64,000 nt of DNA from Leucaena leucocephala (Eukaryota; Streptophyta; Magnoliopsida; Fabales; Fabaceae): assembly GCA_037074615.1 (NCBI GenBank), contig CM073527.1, positions 9,388,848-9,452,847 on the forward strand, read 5' to 3'. The notes below the pieces were generated by a model, which did not search any database, was not told the origin of the DNA, and saw nothing but the letters and a program-made list of their open reading frames with translations. Shown piece by piece: positions 24,361-37,503 of this stretch (position 1 is the first letter of the stretch; every line of letters begins with the position of its first letter). A program made the position numbers and the translations under genes.

Positions 24361-24390
24361 TGTATATGTATCATAAATTTTGAGGACAAA

Positions 24391-24413
24391 ATTTACTTTA
24401 AGGGGGAGAGAAA
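24391..24413 (+). other. G1 polypurine tract
   Basis: A short untranslated stretch 'gaggacaaaatttac..' is followed by AAGGGGGAGAGAAA directly before the LTR start TGTCATATAC. This is the plus-strand primer site for reverse transcription. Confidence 0.9.
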
Positions 24414-27400
24414 TGTCATATACCCAATTTTCTTACTTAATGTAACTGTACAGTTTATATGAAATGGACATGAGATTTTTAGAATAAACTGTATCAGATT
24501 GATATATGAAAGAAAGGGATTAATAACTAAGGAAAGTTTAGGGACCTAAATGCAAATTAGAAAAGGTTAAAGGTAAAAAGTGAAAGTAGAAACAAAAGAA
24601 GGAACCTAAAAGCAAATAGTCAAAAGTTTAGGGACCTAAGTGTAATTAAGGAAAAAGTCAGGGACCTAAATATAATTATGGAAAAATTGAGCTAAGACAG
24701 GCCCAAAATGCCCAGAATCATATTAGCCCCAAATTTTACTAGTAGATAGACAAGGTTATTCCGGTCAGTTTAAGGAGTCACAGAATTTTGATTTGAGATT
24801 AATTGATATAAATTCCTGAAGTCAGAAGGAATTATTGCAGTATTTTTTATACCTCATAATAAGATGAAACATTATAGTAAATTCCTATATTTAATATAAG
24901 AATTTATAAAACTAACAGAGTCAGAAAAGGAATCCTGTAGAATTCTTACGGGATTTTACAGTGAAATAAAATACCCGATAAATACGGTCAGGAGAGTTGT
25001 CTTGAGATTTGTGCCAAAAAGGGCATAAAGGATTTGACCCCATGCCAAGGCCCAATGGTTCCATCATGAGCCCAATATGGTGAGTGGATAGTTAGGTGGG
25101 CCAGAGTCCAGAGCAGTCCAGGAAAAGTGTGAAATTATGAAAATGCCCCTAGATGCCCATATTGTACCAGTGATGGATGGAGGGCATTTTGGTCATTTTA
25201 GAAAGGTAAAAAATGTGTAATATGGTATAAATATGATTATTTAGAGCCAGTATATGCCCTGAGGCAGTATAGAGAGGGGTAAAATGACAATTATGCCCTT
25301 AGGGTTAATATAGTGCAAAAAAAGACACCAAGGGTATTTTGGTCATTTCTCAAGGGATGGATTGCATATAAATACTCAGTCTAACAATGTCAGTGGTATG
25401 AGGAACCTAGACACAGGTTCCCAGGACAGAATACATATCCTGGAATATTATAAAAATTAGGAACAGAAAATAGTTAGGTTTTTGTGAAACTGCTCTAATC
25501 GGTACCAAACTGGACTATAATTTTTCCTATCAGTATATTTCACTTTTTTCAGCCAAACATGCCCCTAAATTATGTCATGCATGGCATCAAAAGGAAAGGC
25601 TTCTAGGGTAAGCTTGTGCAAGAATGAATATGGACCATTAGATCAAATAGTAACTAAATCAATCTTGGCCATCCAGTTTAACTCAAGCTCATCTATAAAT
25701 ACCCCCTATTCAGATTGGTTTTGGCATGCTTGACAACCATAGGGAACCTCTTGCAAAATTTCCATTCAACCAAGAAAGAAGCACATAACTTGAAGCAACA
25801 ATCAAGGTAATCATCTTCCTTGATCTTGAGCTTTATTCTAGCAAGTTAACTCTTGATTTTAAGGGGGTTTTGTGCCATATTTCCCATGTGGTTGCTGCTG
25901 TAAGTGCTGCCCATATATGGTTAAAATATGAGTTTTATGTTATGGATAGTTTAGATAAGCTTAAACAAACTAGAATCAAGTAGTATAAGCTTACAAATTC
26001 AAGTATGTTTAGAATTAGGGTTTTGTGTTCTTGGCTGTTACTTCACATGACACTGTTCATATGTTGGAATTTCATGATTTTGATGCTTCCAATGAGTTTA
26101 AAATGGAAAATTGTGTAGGGATAAAGTAGGAGAACAAGTATTGGAAGCATTGGAATCAAAATGTGAATATTTGGAAAATAAGGGTTTTGATTCAGTCAAG
26201 GGAAGCAACTTGTGATGTGTTTTGATTTTGCAAATTCTAGTTTCATATTTTGATTCTACATGAAAAATTATGTGGAAATGAACTATGAGAATTTATTTTG
26301 GAAAGATGGAAGTATGAAACCTAAAATAGAGAAAGAATAGAAGTTAGTGAAAACCTAGTCTTGGATTTAGTTTCAAGTTGAGTTGTAACTTGATATTACT
26401 TTGTAATGGCTAGGTTTTGAAATTTATGAAGTAAGGAAATCATCTCAAGAAGACCTTGACAAGGGTAGCTAAGAGGTAGCATGAATACCTAACTATAGTT
26501 TCCTGTATGCTTTATTATACGTTCGCTTGTTGATTATGGTATTTAGTTGAGCTTGAGATTATGCCATCATGTTGATGATGAGATATGAATGATTGTAACT
26601 CCTTGTAACTTCTGTCATGACAATATGCATGTTAGATTTTACTTATGTACCATTATGAAGTAGCTCCCATCTCATGATAACATGTTAAGCATCCAATTAA
26701 TCATGCATGATGTTATGGTTTGTGTAACTTGCTATTGGGATTTCCATGAAATCTCATTCTTTCCATATGCATAATCATATCATAGGTACTGGAACTTCCC
26801 AAGGAAAGAGGGTAAGCATGGATGGTTAAACTTGTGTAATTAGTTACATGAGTTACTTGGCACCATGGAAGTATATATTGGGATGTATAATGTATGATCC
26901 TATAATTGTGTTTTGAGGCTGACGCTTTGTGATTATGATTATAATGCCTACACCAATGAGTTTGAAATTGAAACTTGTCATGATAATAGCTAAGATACAT
27001 AGCTTTAAATGAACACCAAGAACGCCTCAATTGGTTAAATATTCGAATTGTTATGATTTTTCTAAATTGGAGTTAAAATATGGAACTAAGAGAAAGTAAG
27101 CAACTGGAGGCAGTGACATTCTGACATGAATTTTTTATAGTAAATGAACGAGTTTTTCCATGAAATTTTGTAATCTTAAATAGGACTTCTAGATATTTAA
27201 ATCCATAGGTAACACGGTTCATTTGGATAAGTAACGTAAGAAAAATGAATTTTTGAAGTTAAGGCAAAGAAACTGGAACTTCCAGATTTTACCAAATAAA
27301 CAGTGTTTTTCAACGAATAATCTGATTTCATTGAGACAATGGAACCTCATTTTTATATTTTCCCCTCAAATTTCAATGAAATAGCTTTCATTAGAAATTG

Positions 27401-27606
27401 GAACCACCCTATTTTGAATTTTCTACATTTAATTATGAATTTTCAAAGTAGGGTACATGTTCTGAAATTACCAACTGAACAGTAAAAGTGAACAGTACCC
27501 AAGAGCAATTCTTTTGAAAATGAATGTTTCTAAAGCAAAGGGCTATGTAATTGGTTCCAATGACTTTCCAATGAGAATAATTGAGGTTGAACATAAGGAT
27601 ATGACA
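24414..27606 (+). mobile_element. G1 3' LTR, 3193 bp
   Basis: Starts TGTCATATAC and ends GGATATGACA, so the outer 8 bases form the inverted pair TGTCATAT/ATATGACA. Its middle shares blocks with the B LTR, including the 'aagggcacaccaaggg' region, the TATA promoter (25694-25701) and the 'gttttgtgtaggat' stretch. G1 and B LTRs are therefore distant relatives. Confidence 0.88.
25694..25701 (+). promoter_or_regulatory. G1 LTR TATA box
   Basis: TATAAATA followed by CCCCC, at the same relative place as in B LTRs. Confidence 0.65.
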
Positions 27607-27715
27607 GATTGGCCCAAAGAAGAAGAAAGTGCCTAAGTAAAGTATTCACTAAAATAAGAAGAAAATTCTTAGAGCTCCCATTGTTGAAGTTGCAAAGAGC
27701 ATCCATAAAGAAAAA
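27607..27715. mobile_element. Host fragment between G1 and next LTR, SIRE-like LTR candidate
   Basis: About 109 bp of purine-rich sequence ('aagaagaagaaag', 'aagagcatccataaag'). It appears to continue at 33990 after the LTR insertion. Too short to classify alone. Confidence 0.35.
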
Positions 27716-30700
27716 TGTTACATCCCAATTTTTCCCTATCTATATAAGACTCATAGAGGAAAGAGGTTTGAAAGGGATTGTGACAATAAATAGAAAGAAA
27801 TAAATGATTATAAAGAAATAGGACTAAAGTGAAAATCCTAAAAGTTCCATGGTGCAACATGGAAGTAAACATAAGGTTTGGGCCATTAAGTATAATTATA
27901 AAAAGTTGAGGGTCTAAAGTATAATTTTCAAGAAGTTTAGGGAAAATGATAATTATGGAAGTTGAGTTAGAAAAGGCCCAAAATTGTCCAAAATAGTTTT
28001 GGCCTCAAATTTTACCAATAAATAGAGAAAATTATTATGATCAGTTTAACACAATATAGAATTTTGATTTGAGGTTTCGATAATTGATATTAATTTTTGA
28101 AGTCTATAAATTGGTACAGTATCTTTTGGACCTCCAAATTAGACAAAATTTGGTAGTAAATTATTATAATTAATATAGAAATTTATAAAATTGATAGAGC
28201 TGAAAAAGTAGTCATGTAGAATTAATTGTTAAATTTACGGTGAAAAATAACACTAATAAAGGGTTTAGAAGAAATGTATGTAATTTTTATCAAAACTTCT
28301 GGGTCTCAAAAAATTATGAAACTTTGTAAAAAAAACTCATTTTATATTATAATGAATTTTTAAAAATGCTATAACCCTTAAAAGAAGTGTATAGAATTTA
28401 AGGTACGAGGTAAAGGAAATACCTTGGGATATGTGCCAAATATTAAGTTGGACTGAATTTAGACCCAAACTGGAGTCATGTGCTGGCCCAAGAATTCAAA
28501 AAAATTGTCATGTTGCAAATGAATTTTCTAGGATGTTTTATGAATTTTTAAAGAAAGAAATCAAGAAAACTCAAGAGATAATGCAAGGTGACATGTGAGG
28601 TGTCCTTGGTGAAACCCACACCATGTAAAAAAAGGCACATGGAAGTCAAGTAAGAGAGGAAGAGTTTAGGCACATGTGTAATTATATTAAAATAATGTAA
28701 GAATTAAGTTAATAATGATTAAGGATAATTAATCAAGGAAGCAACCAATGAGAGGAGAGATTAAGGGATTGTAATAATTAGGAACTTGAGGAGTAAAATG
28801 GTCCCTTGAGCCTTAAAAATTTGTATAAATATCCCCGTGTCTTCACAATTTCGTGCACCTAGAGGACCCTTGGGGAAAGCATGCAAAAATGAAGAGAGAA
28901 CTCAAAATAAGATCTAAGAGAAGCCACCCAAACAAGTACCTAAGGTAAGCAATCCTTCCTAATCTATTTATATGTGTTTTGGAAGGATAAAAAATAGGAT
29001 TTAATGGTTAGAAATTGAGTTCTTATTGGACTATGCTTGCTGTCCAAAACTGTACATTATTTAAGGAAGAAGAAATTGAAGTTAGAATCATGTAATTAGC
29101 ATTTGCATAACGTAGATTTAGTGATTGGTTAATGAATTAAGTTGTGCTCTTAACTTTGCTGACATCCTGCCACCTACTGTATAGAGAAAAGAATAATGAA
29201 TTTCAAATATCTAATTCTTCCATTGAATTTAGATGATGATTTTGTGTAGGATTGGATAGGTTTGAAACCTTAGAAGCATTGGAATTGAAAGTTATAATAT
29301 TTAGGTCTTCTCTGTAACTGTTCATACATATGAAAAGTGATTTGAATTTCATGATTTTGATCCTTCCAATGGTTTTAAAAAGCAAATTTGTGTGGGATAA
29401 AGTAGATAAAGAAGTATTGGAAGTATTGGAATTAAAATGAGAAAGTTTGAGAAAAATTGTACACTTCTTTCAGTTCTATACAGGATGTCATGAAGGAGCT
29501 AGAATTTCATAATTATAAGTGTATAAATGGATTTATAAGGCTAAATTATTTAGGGTAAAGTCAAGAAACAAAATTAATTCAAAGGACAAGATAATTAACC
29601 ACAAACAAAGATAGTTATGGGTTAATTGGTTAATTAAGTTTAATATTCATGAATGTTATGTAATTTGGTGTTGATGAATGAATGATAATGCTATGTTAGG
29701 ATTTGATTGGTGTGCTCAAATATGGCAATCACACATCAAAGAGAAGGAAGAAGCAAGAGGTCAAGAGGAAGGATAAGGAAAGCAAGGAGTAAGAGGTAGT
29801 GAATTATCCTAAAATTGTATGTGTTTGAAGCTATGCTTAGTTGTGCTGACTTTGTTGAATTGTGTGGCATAAATGTATATGATTAAAGCTATATTTCTAT
29901 GATTAATTTTTCCAATTGTATTCCATGTGTTACATGGAAGCATGCACATTACATAATGTTAACACTTACACAGGCAAGCACAAGCATTTATATTGCAACA
30001 TATATTATTTAGTCCTGATCGTTATTGAGATATTCCCCAAAATCTCACCCCCTCCATGTCCCCAACATAGTAGGTATTTCACATGAAGAATAAGAGGAAG
30101 ATGCATGAAGAAGAGTTAGGGAATATTTGCATGCTTGATATGTATATGTGTATGAAGCTATTTATTGGAAGTTGTCACTATAAATAGTAACTCATTATGA
30201 GATAGTGATGTTTGATATGTAATTAAAAATAGTAAACATTAGAATAAATCTATGAAAATTTGCAAAAATTTAGTTAACATGTTAAGCTTCGTTTTGACAC
30301 TAATTATGACTTATTCCAATATCTGTACAAAGAGAATAAATTTTCTAAAGTCAGGGACCAAAAACTATTTTCTATAATTTTTGATCAAATAAATAGTAAT
30401 CTTTGACAATCAAACTATACTTATTGACTAAGCATTTGGTCTAATACTTATTTTTTTAATTAAACTACATTATGTTATCTTTAAGTATCTTTTTGAACCA
30501 CTTCATTTCATTTTTTTAGAATTAATGATTTTTTGAAATTCATCGCTTAATCTGGAATTACCATATAAACAGTACTCATGAATCTTGGAAATTCTAGATT
30601 TTGTAATTGAACTTTGAAACATCCTTACTTTCATACGACTTATGGATAATTTAGTAGCATTTAGAACCATTTACAAGACCTTGAAAGTCTATTAGCTAAA

Positions 30701-33700
30701 TCTGAAATTTTACTCTTCTCGAGTTACTATTCATATGGTATTCCAAATTCGGTGATGAACTTCGGAAAATCATAAATAATTCTAGAAATATTGAAATGAA
30801 GTGGTTTAAAAAGCTACGTGAAGATAACATCTTAAAATTTAAGGAAAAATAATCTTCATACCAAATACTTATTAAATTAATATAGTTTAATCATCAAATA
30901 TTACTGTTTGTTTGGTCAAAAATTCTGAAAACAAATTCTGGTCCCTTTAGAAAATCCGTTCTCTTTATACAGACATTGAAATCAGGCATTCTTAGTGTCA
31001 AAATAAAGCTTGACATGTTAACTAAATTTTTGTAAAATTTCATACATTTATTCCACCATTTATTATTTTTCATTACATCATGACCATCACTACTTATATT
31101 GGTCATATAGCAACATTACATATAACAATTCCTCACATAACATATATACTATCCAATCCCTAGCTCCTCTTTATGCTTCATCATCCTCTTTCATCATTCA
31201 TAAACCTTCTAGGGTTGGGATTGCATGGAGGGGGTGAGATTTGTGAGAAAATTTCAGTAGCAAAAGGTACTAAACAATGCATGCATTAATGTAAATACTT
31301 GTGCTTACTTGTGAAAATTGTTAACATTGTGTAATGTGCATGCTTTTATGTAATAAATGAAATACAATTAGCCAAAGTAATGATAGAAATAGAGATTCAA
31401 TCATAAACATATATGCAACACAATTCAACTAAGCCATAGCATAACCAAGTATAACATTCAATACATACAAATTTAGGATAAGTTTACTACCTCACATACT
31501 TGACTTTCTTTCACTTTAACTTTGCTTCTTTCTTCTCAGTTCTCTTTGATGTGTGGCTACCTCCTTGGAGTCCACCATCAAATTCTAACATCACATATTC
31601 ATCCATCCATTACAGTCTAACTTCCTTGGACATTAAACTTACTTTAACTAACATAACTTCCTTTGATCTTTACTAACTGACTTGGCCTTTGAACCAATTG
31701 ATGTCTTGACTTTACCCTACACAATTCTACCTTTTGAATCCATTTATGAGCTTATAATTATGAAATTCCAGCTCCTATGAACTATTATGGATAGATTTGA
31801 AAAATATGCATAATTCTTCCAAAAATTCTCATATTGATTCCAATGCTCCCCATACTTATTTCTCTACTTTATCCAACACAAATTTTCATTTTAAAACCAT
31901 TGGAAACATTAAAATTATGAAATTCCAATCACTTTTCATATGAGTGAATAGTAATAGAGAAGAACTTCAAAAACTAAAACTTAGAATTCTAATGCTTCCA
32001 AGGTTGAAAACATATCCAATCCTACACAAAATCATCATATGAATTCAATGGAAGAATTAGATCATTGAAATTCCATCTCCTTCTATAATGAACAGTACAG
32101 ATTGAAAGGTCTCAACAACGGCAAAGTCAAGAATATCAACTTGATTTAACAACTAATCACCTAACTAGCTTGTTTAAGCTTCAGTCACATATCTCTAACT
32201 TTAATTTCTTCTTTCTCCTTTCATCTAAGGCTTTGGACAGCATATACACCTTAGAGAAAACTCAACTTTCTTCCATAAAAACCCTAAGGTCAAGCTCCCA
32301 AATCAAAGGAAAATAAGCTATAATAGATTGCTTACCTTTAATCTCTAGCTTACTTGAACTTTGGATCTTGGATTCTTCTTTATCTTGGCTTGAGTTTCCA
32401 TTTTGACATAGCCTCCCCAAGGGTTCTCAGGCCACAATTTTGGGTAGAAATAGTGGGTTATTTATAGAAAAATCTCATGAAAAATGAATTATCAAGATCA
32501 CTTTGTGCACTATTTGATCTAGTGGCTCACAATTGCTCTTACATCAAACTTGCCCACCAGGCCAACTTGAGATAAGATCACATGACAAAAGTATCTCTTC
32601 CCCTTGTCTTGGATGCCATGTGTGAGGTCTTGTGGGTCCCACCATGTGAAAACTCTAATTCTCACTTTATTCCTTTTTCTTTTCTTTTTCAAAAATTCAT
32701 AAATTATTCATTATTAGACTTGGGCTCCAAGAAAACTTTTGGAACTTATTTGTCTACCCTAGGATGAAATATTGGACTACCCTACGCCTTCCTTGGGTCC
32801 AATAGCTAATTGGCACAAATCCCAATGCACTTTTCTTATACCAATATCCTTAAAATATCCTAATTTTGAAATAAAAGCTAGACACATCTTTTAATGGTTC
32901 TAAAATTTTTAGAAATTCATTCTAATATAAAATAACTCCACTGTAAAGTCTCATAATTTTCTGAGACCCAAAAGCCTTGATAAAAATTCCCTACATTTCT
33001 TCAAGACCTTTTATCTGTGTCCGATTTCACTTTAATTTCTCAAAGGGCATTATCGTCTTTTCACACCTCATCAAAGTATTCCCTGACCTTAGTCAACTAT
33101 TTTAGGGACTCTCCTTGACCATCTAACATTCATCAAATGACCAAAATGCCTTCGTCTAACTCTGACTCAATGAAACAATACAATGGCGTAATCAATGGCA
33201 TTTTCATAATTTTATATTTTTCTCGATCTTTATTAGCCCTAGCCCACATACTTATCTAACAATATTACTAGGCCTATAAGATACCATTTTAGGCCCTCTA
33301 CATGGTCCACTACCTTCATGGGCTAAACTTCTAAGAAATTCCCCTGAAACATATTTATCGAGTATTTTAATCCACTGTAAATTATATAATAAATTATATA
33401 GAACTCCTTTTTGAGTTTTGTCAATTTCATAAATTCTTATATTAATTATAGGAATTTAATGCCAAATTTTATCTAATTCTGAGGTCCAGAGGATACTATA
33501 TTAATTTTCCTTTCTTTAGAAATTAATATAAATTTTTCGGGACCCCAAATTAAAATTCTTTATTGCGTCAAACTGATCAGAATAATTTTATCTATGTATT
33601 GGGAAAATTTGGAACTAATTTGATTATGGGTATTTTTGGACATTTTCTAACTCAACTTTCAATAATTACTATTTTGCCCCAGAACTTTTAAAAATTATAC

Positions 33701-33989
33701 GTTAGGCCCTCAACTTTTCATAATTACACTTAATAGCCTAAAGTTTATTTTTACTTTAATTTTTGCACCAAAGAACTTTTAAACTTTTTATTTTAGTCCC
33801 TCATCTTTATACCTTTGTCTAATAATATGTTTCCTGTCTATTCATCATCACAATCCTTTCCAAACCTCTTTGCATTATCAGTATTATACAAATAGGGAAA
33901 AGGTAAGACGTGACAAACTTCAATGAATGTTTAAGTGGTTCTAAATACTACTAAATGATACCTAAGATGTACAAAAGTAAGGTGTTACA
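27716..33989 (+). mobile_element. B-related solo LTR, plus, interrupted by opposite solo LTR
   Basis: Starts TGTTACATCCCAATTTTTCC and ends AAGGTGTTACA, total about 2970 bp after removing the nested minus-strand LTR and one copy of its TSD. Flanks are AAAAA (27711-27715) and AAAAG (33990-33994), an imperfect duplication. A TATA box is visible near 28823. This copy is clearly diverged from element 2's LTRs and represents an older subfamily. Confidence 0.75.
30615..33915 (-). mobile_element. B-related solo LTR, minus strand, TSD AACTT
   Basis: A 3301-bp unit TGAAACATCCTTAC...GACGTGACA, flanked by AACTT at 30610-30614 and 33916-33920. Minus orientation is shown by the inverted TATA box at 32459-32466 and by the reverse complement starting TGTCACGTC. 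Removing it restores the host LTR tail ('ggaactt' + 'caatgaatg'). Confidence 0.92.
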
Positions 33990-35407
33990 AAAAGCAATGG
34001 AAACAAAGAAGAAGAGCACCTCGCATCACTATGGACTATCACAAAGTACCATTGAACTACTCTAATGAGAACAAGAAAATTTGGATTTCTAAAGCACCAA
34101 GAAGATTGCAAGATTTCAAAGCAAGAAATTCAAAGTTTTAATATTAAAAAATAAATGTTTCGAGGCAATGCTCAAGAGAAAGGGGACCAAAGAGTTCCTC
34201 ACGTATCAATGAAAAACACTTCATCTAATATAACTCAAGGAGAATCCATTACTGAAATCTCAAAGATAATTTATAAGAAGCAATGGAGAAAGACCCAAGG
34301 AGCACGTTATGCCTCAAGAATAGATTATCATACTATACCATTCAATTATCTTGAGGAGAATATAAGAAGAAGGAGGATCTCTCGAATATCAAAGTTCATA
34401 TCAGTTGAGAGACCGTTACAAGCATTTAATAGAAGAAATCAAAAAATGCAATGATTGCACAAATACAATCCTTCTTCAATGTGAGATGAACCAGAGAAGC
34501 TTGATTTTGGTGCTAAAATAAAATCTTAACATCATTTCATCAAAATCAAGTAAATTGCCACATGGACAAAAGGAAAATATAGTGAAATCTAATCCTTACC
34601 TCTCTATTGTTCTTAATTGAATTTTAGATTAGACTAAAGAATACTTATTTCTTGCGACATTCCTTTGGTAATCAACATTTCAATATTTTATATATGTTCT
34701 TATATTACTAAATGGATTATAAATTGAATTGTGCATAACATGTTTTTCAAACATTTGCAAATTATTGATTGATGAATTTCAATTTATAAATGTGCACATT
34801 TTCATATTTTTGCATTAAATATCCTAACTTTACAAAGCATGAAAATGATTCAAAACTTGGTTTTTAAACATATAATAGTATTGGAGATTAATTTACTTGT
34901 ATGGAAATTTCAAAAGTACTCCACTACGATTTGGTAGATTCATCGACTATGTAATATCATGTGCTTGAACTCCCTATCTGCCAATGAGTTTTTCTACTTA
35001 AACCATCTACATGATGAAGTTGAAGCATATTTGTTTAGAAAGAAAAATATTCTAGTACAAGTTTAAAACATTTATTCACTAGAATTTATTGGCTACTCTG
35101 GTCATTTGGAATGAAGAATAATGTGCTTCATTGTTTAATCAACATTTGAAAATGAATTAGCAAAATCCTTGAACCATTAATCCTGCTAATATCCTATTTG
35201 ACTTTTGCTCATACAAAAATTCCTAAACATGTTAATATTATTGTTAAACATGTAATCTTATACAGATATTTTTCTCCAATAAGCTGATTTTTATGTTTTC
35301 ATGAAATTAATTTTTTAAAGGTCCCCATATTTGAAAAATAATCTTGAAATTGCATATTTTCAAAAAGAAGTATCATTCTTCAAGAGAGACTAATTCTAAA
35401 GAACGAG
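33990..35407 (+). mobile_element. SIRE-like LTR/host sequence, unclassified, with diverged internal duplication
   Basis: Sequence between two solo LTRs. It resembles SIRE-type copia LTRs in style ('gctcaagagaaag', followed by AT-rich text rich in TTTTTAAAC), but I cannot identify it firmly. Two stretches about 290 bp apart (from 34015 and 34297) encode related but decayed peptides: one frame reads RITMDYHKVPLNY, the other ASRIDYHTIPFNY. An open frame spans 34155-34454 (99 codons) without a recognised match. Another weakly similar stretch lies at 37790-37870. Confidence 0.4.
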
Positions 35408-37498
35408 TATAACATCCTCATTTTCATACGTCTTAGGGACCAAATGGTAGCATCTGAAACCACTTCTAAGGCTATTGAAGTCAAATTACTCAATCTAGAA
35501 TTTTACTCTTAGCGAGTACTATTCACTGTGTAAATTCCAGTGGAGTGACCTAGCTTCAAAAAATCATAACTAATTCTAGAAAAATCGAAATGAAGTGGTT
35601 AAAATTGATACACGAAGCTAACATAATGCTCTTTTAGGAAAAAATAACTTGTTTACCACGCCTTGACCATGTCAACATTAACAAGCATCCGAAGTTTACT
35701 GTTTATCCAGCATCCTATCCCTGATTTCAGCATTTTTGGTCCCAACTTTAAAAGATCATATCTTTATGAGACGTTTTATATATCAAATCGAAGCTTGGCA
35801 TGTATAATATTTACTAGAAAAATATCATACATTTATTCAATCATTTACTATTTATAATTATAGCTTAAATGTCACTGCCTCCCCACGAGTTACTGTTTAC
35901 AGTGACAATTTCCAGCAATTATACATACATGAATCACATATCAATCATGCTAAATAATTAACATCTCTTCATGCATCTTTATCTCCTCCATCTTGAGAAG
36001 ACCTGCTGTAATTGAATTGAATTGATATGGATGGGGTGAGATTTCTAGGGAAATCTCAGTAGCAAACAGTACTAAACAATGCATGCATTAATGTGAATAC
36101 TTGTACTTGCTTATGAAAGTGTTAACATTGTCTAATGTGCATACTTCCATGTTACATATGAAATACAATTGGCCAAAGTAATCATAGAAATAGAGCTTTA
36201 TATATAAGCACATATGCAATACAATTCAACAAAGCCATAGCACATCAAGCATAACATTCAATGCACACAAGTTTAGGATAAGTTTAGTATCTGGCGTGTA
36301 GCCTTTCCTTCTGGCCTTTAGCCTTGTCTCTAAGGTCCCTTCTTTTCATATGTTAGAGCCTATACATAGCATAATAATATCTTTATTATTATCTAGTATA
36401 GCTCTACTTAATCTCATTCTTAACGAGGGGTAACATTCTTAATCTGACATTCCCCTAGCTTTCTTTCTACATGTAGCTACCTTTGTTAATAGAGATATTT
36501 CTCTATTCTAACTATTAAGGGCAATCCTCTACTTTATTAGAGCAGGAACTAGATAACTTACTTACCTCATTCCTAAGCTCTGCCCAGTCACCAAGCTCTT
36601 TGGACTATTCCTAGCTCCGCTAGAACTCCTTCCTTTATTTCTCTTCCTTCCTTTCTTTCTCTCTTTCTCTCTTCTTTCTCTTCTTTTTCTTGCCAAATAC
36701 ATGAATGAAATGGAGGGAGGGGAGTGTCTATTTATAGGCGAGTGGAGGTGGTATGAATGGCTCAGATTAAATCGTGATGAATGGCTCAGATCGCTTAGCT
36801 TCCTCAAGAAGCTTCGCCTGCATCATCACGATGATATCACCCTCCTTGATGACTCACCAACATGACATCATCCAAGGACACCTCAAGGGGTATGTGGCAC
36901 AAATGGTGGGGCCCTTGGGACACCTCACCAGCTGACTCAGACTCTCCAGAGAATTCAGAGTATTTTTCTAGAATGAACGGCCGAGATGTACCACGTGTCT
37001 TTTTTACTTTTTCCCCCTTTTTCTAATCTCATGACATGTGTCATTAACTTTCTTTTCTTGTATTCATACCATGTGGCACTTTGTGGGTCCCATGCGGACA
37101 CCTTTCATACCACCACATGGTCTAAAGTCATATTTGATCACTTTTCCTAGTTCTATCCTTAACCAGGTAACCTTACTTTATGGAAAAGCACTAAAATATT
37201 ATTTTAATGCCTCTCAAACTACCATAACTACTGGGCCTACGTTTTTGGGCCTTTAAATGTCATCTTGGGTTTCTAACCAAGTCCAAGCACTCTGGTGGCT
37301 CGGTTCCCAAGAAACACCTCTTACTTCTTCTTTTTGCCCATAGGGGCTTTCACTATTTTCCCTGAATTTTCACTTTCTTGCAGTTTAGTCCTTGAACATC
37401 ATCTATACACTTCTAGGACTCCTGCACAATAGGGTCTAGTAGCCTACCTTTTTCAGGCTATAAACTAGGCTTCTAGGCCTAATAATTGGGATATGACA
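35408..37498 (-). mobile_element. Family C solo LTR, minus, complete, TSD ACGAG
   Basis: A 2091-bp unit TATAACATCC (mutated TGTAACATCC)...GGGATATGACA with ACGAG at 35403-35407 and 37499-37503. It carries a minus-strand TATA box at 36729-36736 and a pyrimidine tract at 36628-36691. It is the uninterrupted reference for the two disrupted C copies. Confidence 0.93.
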
Positions 37499-37503
37499 AC
37501 GAG

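Larger units (their letters stand above)
17365..27606 (+). mobile_element. G1, Ty3/gypsy chromovirus (Tekay/Del-like), 5'-truncated and decayed
   Basis: Domain order is protease, reverse transcriptase, RNase H, integrase and chromodomain, followed by a polypurine tract and a 3.2-kb 3' LTR. This pol order with a C-terminal chromodomain and long LTRs is that of chromoviruses. The gag, the protease catalytic motif and the 5' LTR are missing, because the left side is replaced by element 1 inserted within the protease. The integrase is split by a C solo LTR (19811-23535), which is itself split by a K solo LTR. Many stops are TAG or TGA where CAG, CGA or TGG is expected, and several frameshifts occur. 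The element cannot be autonomous. The base quintet GATTG after 27606 would be its target duplication. Confidence 0.9.

Noticed and set aside
24414..27606. G1 LTR and B LTR as one family
   Set aside because: They share blocks and promoter layout, but their termini differ (GGATATGACA versus GGATGTTACA) and long stretches do not align, so they are kept as related families.
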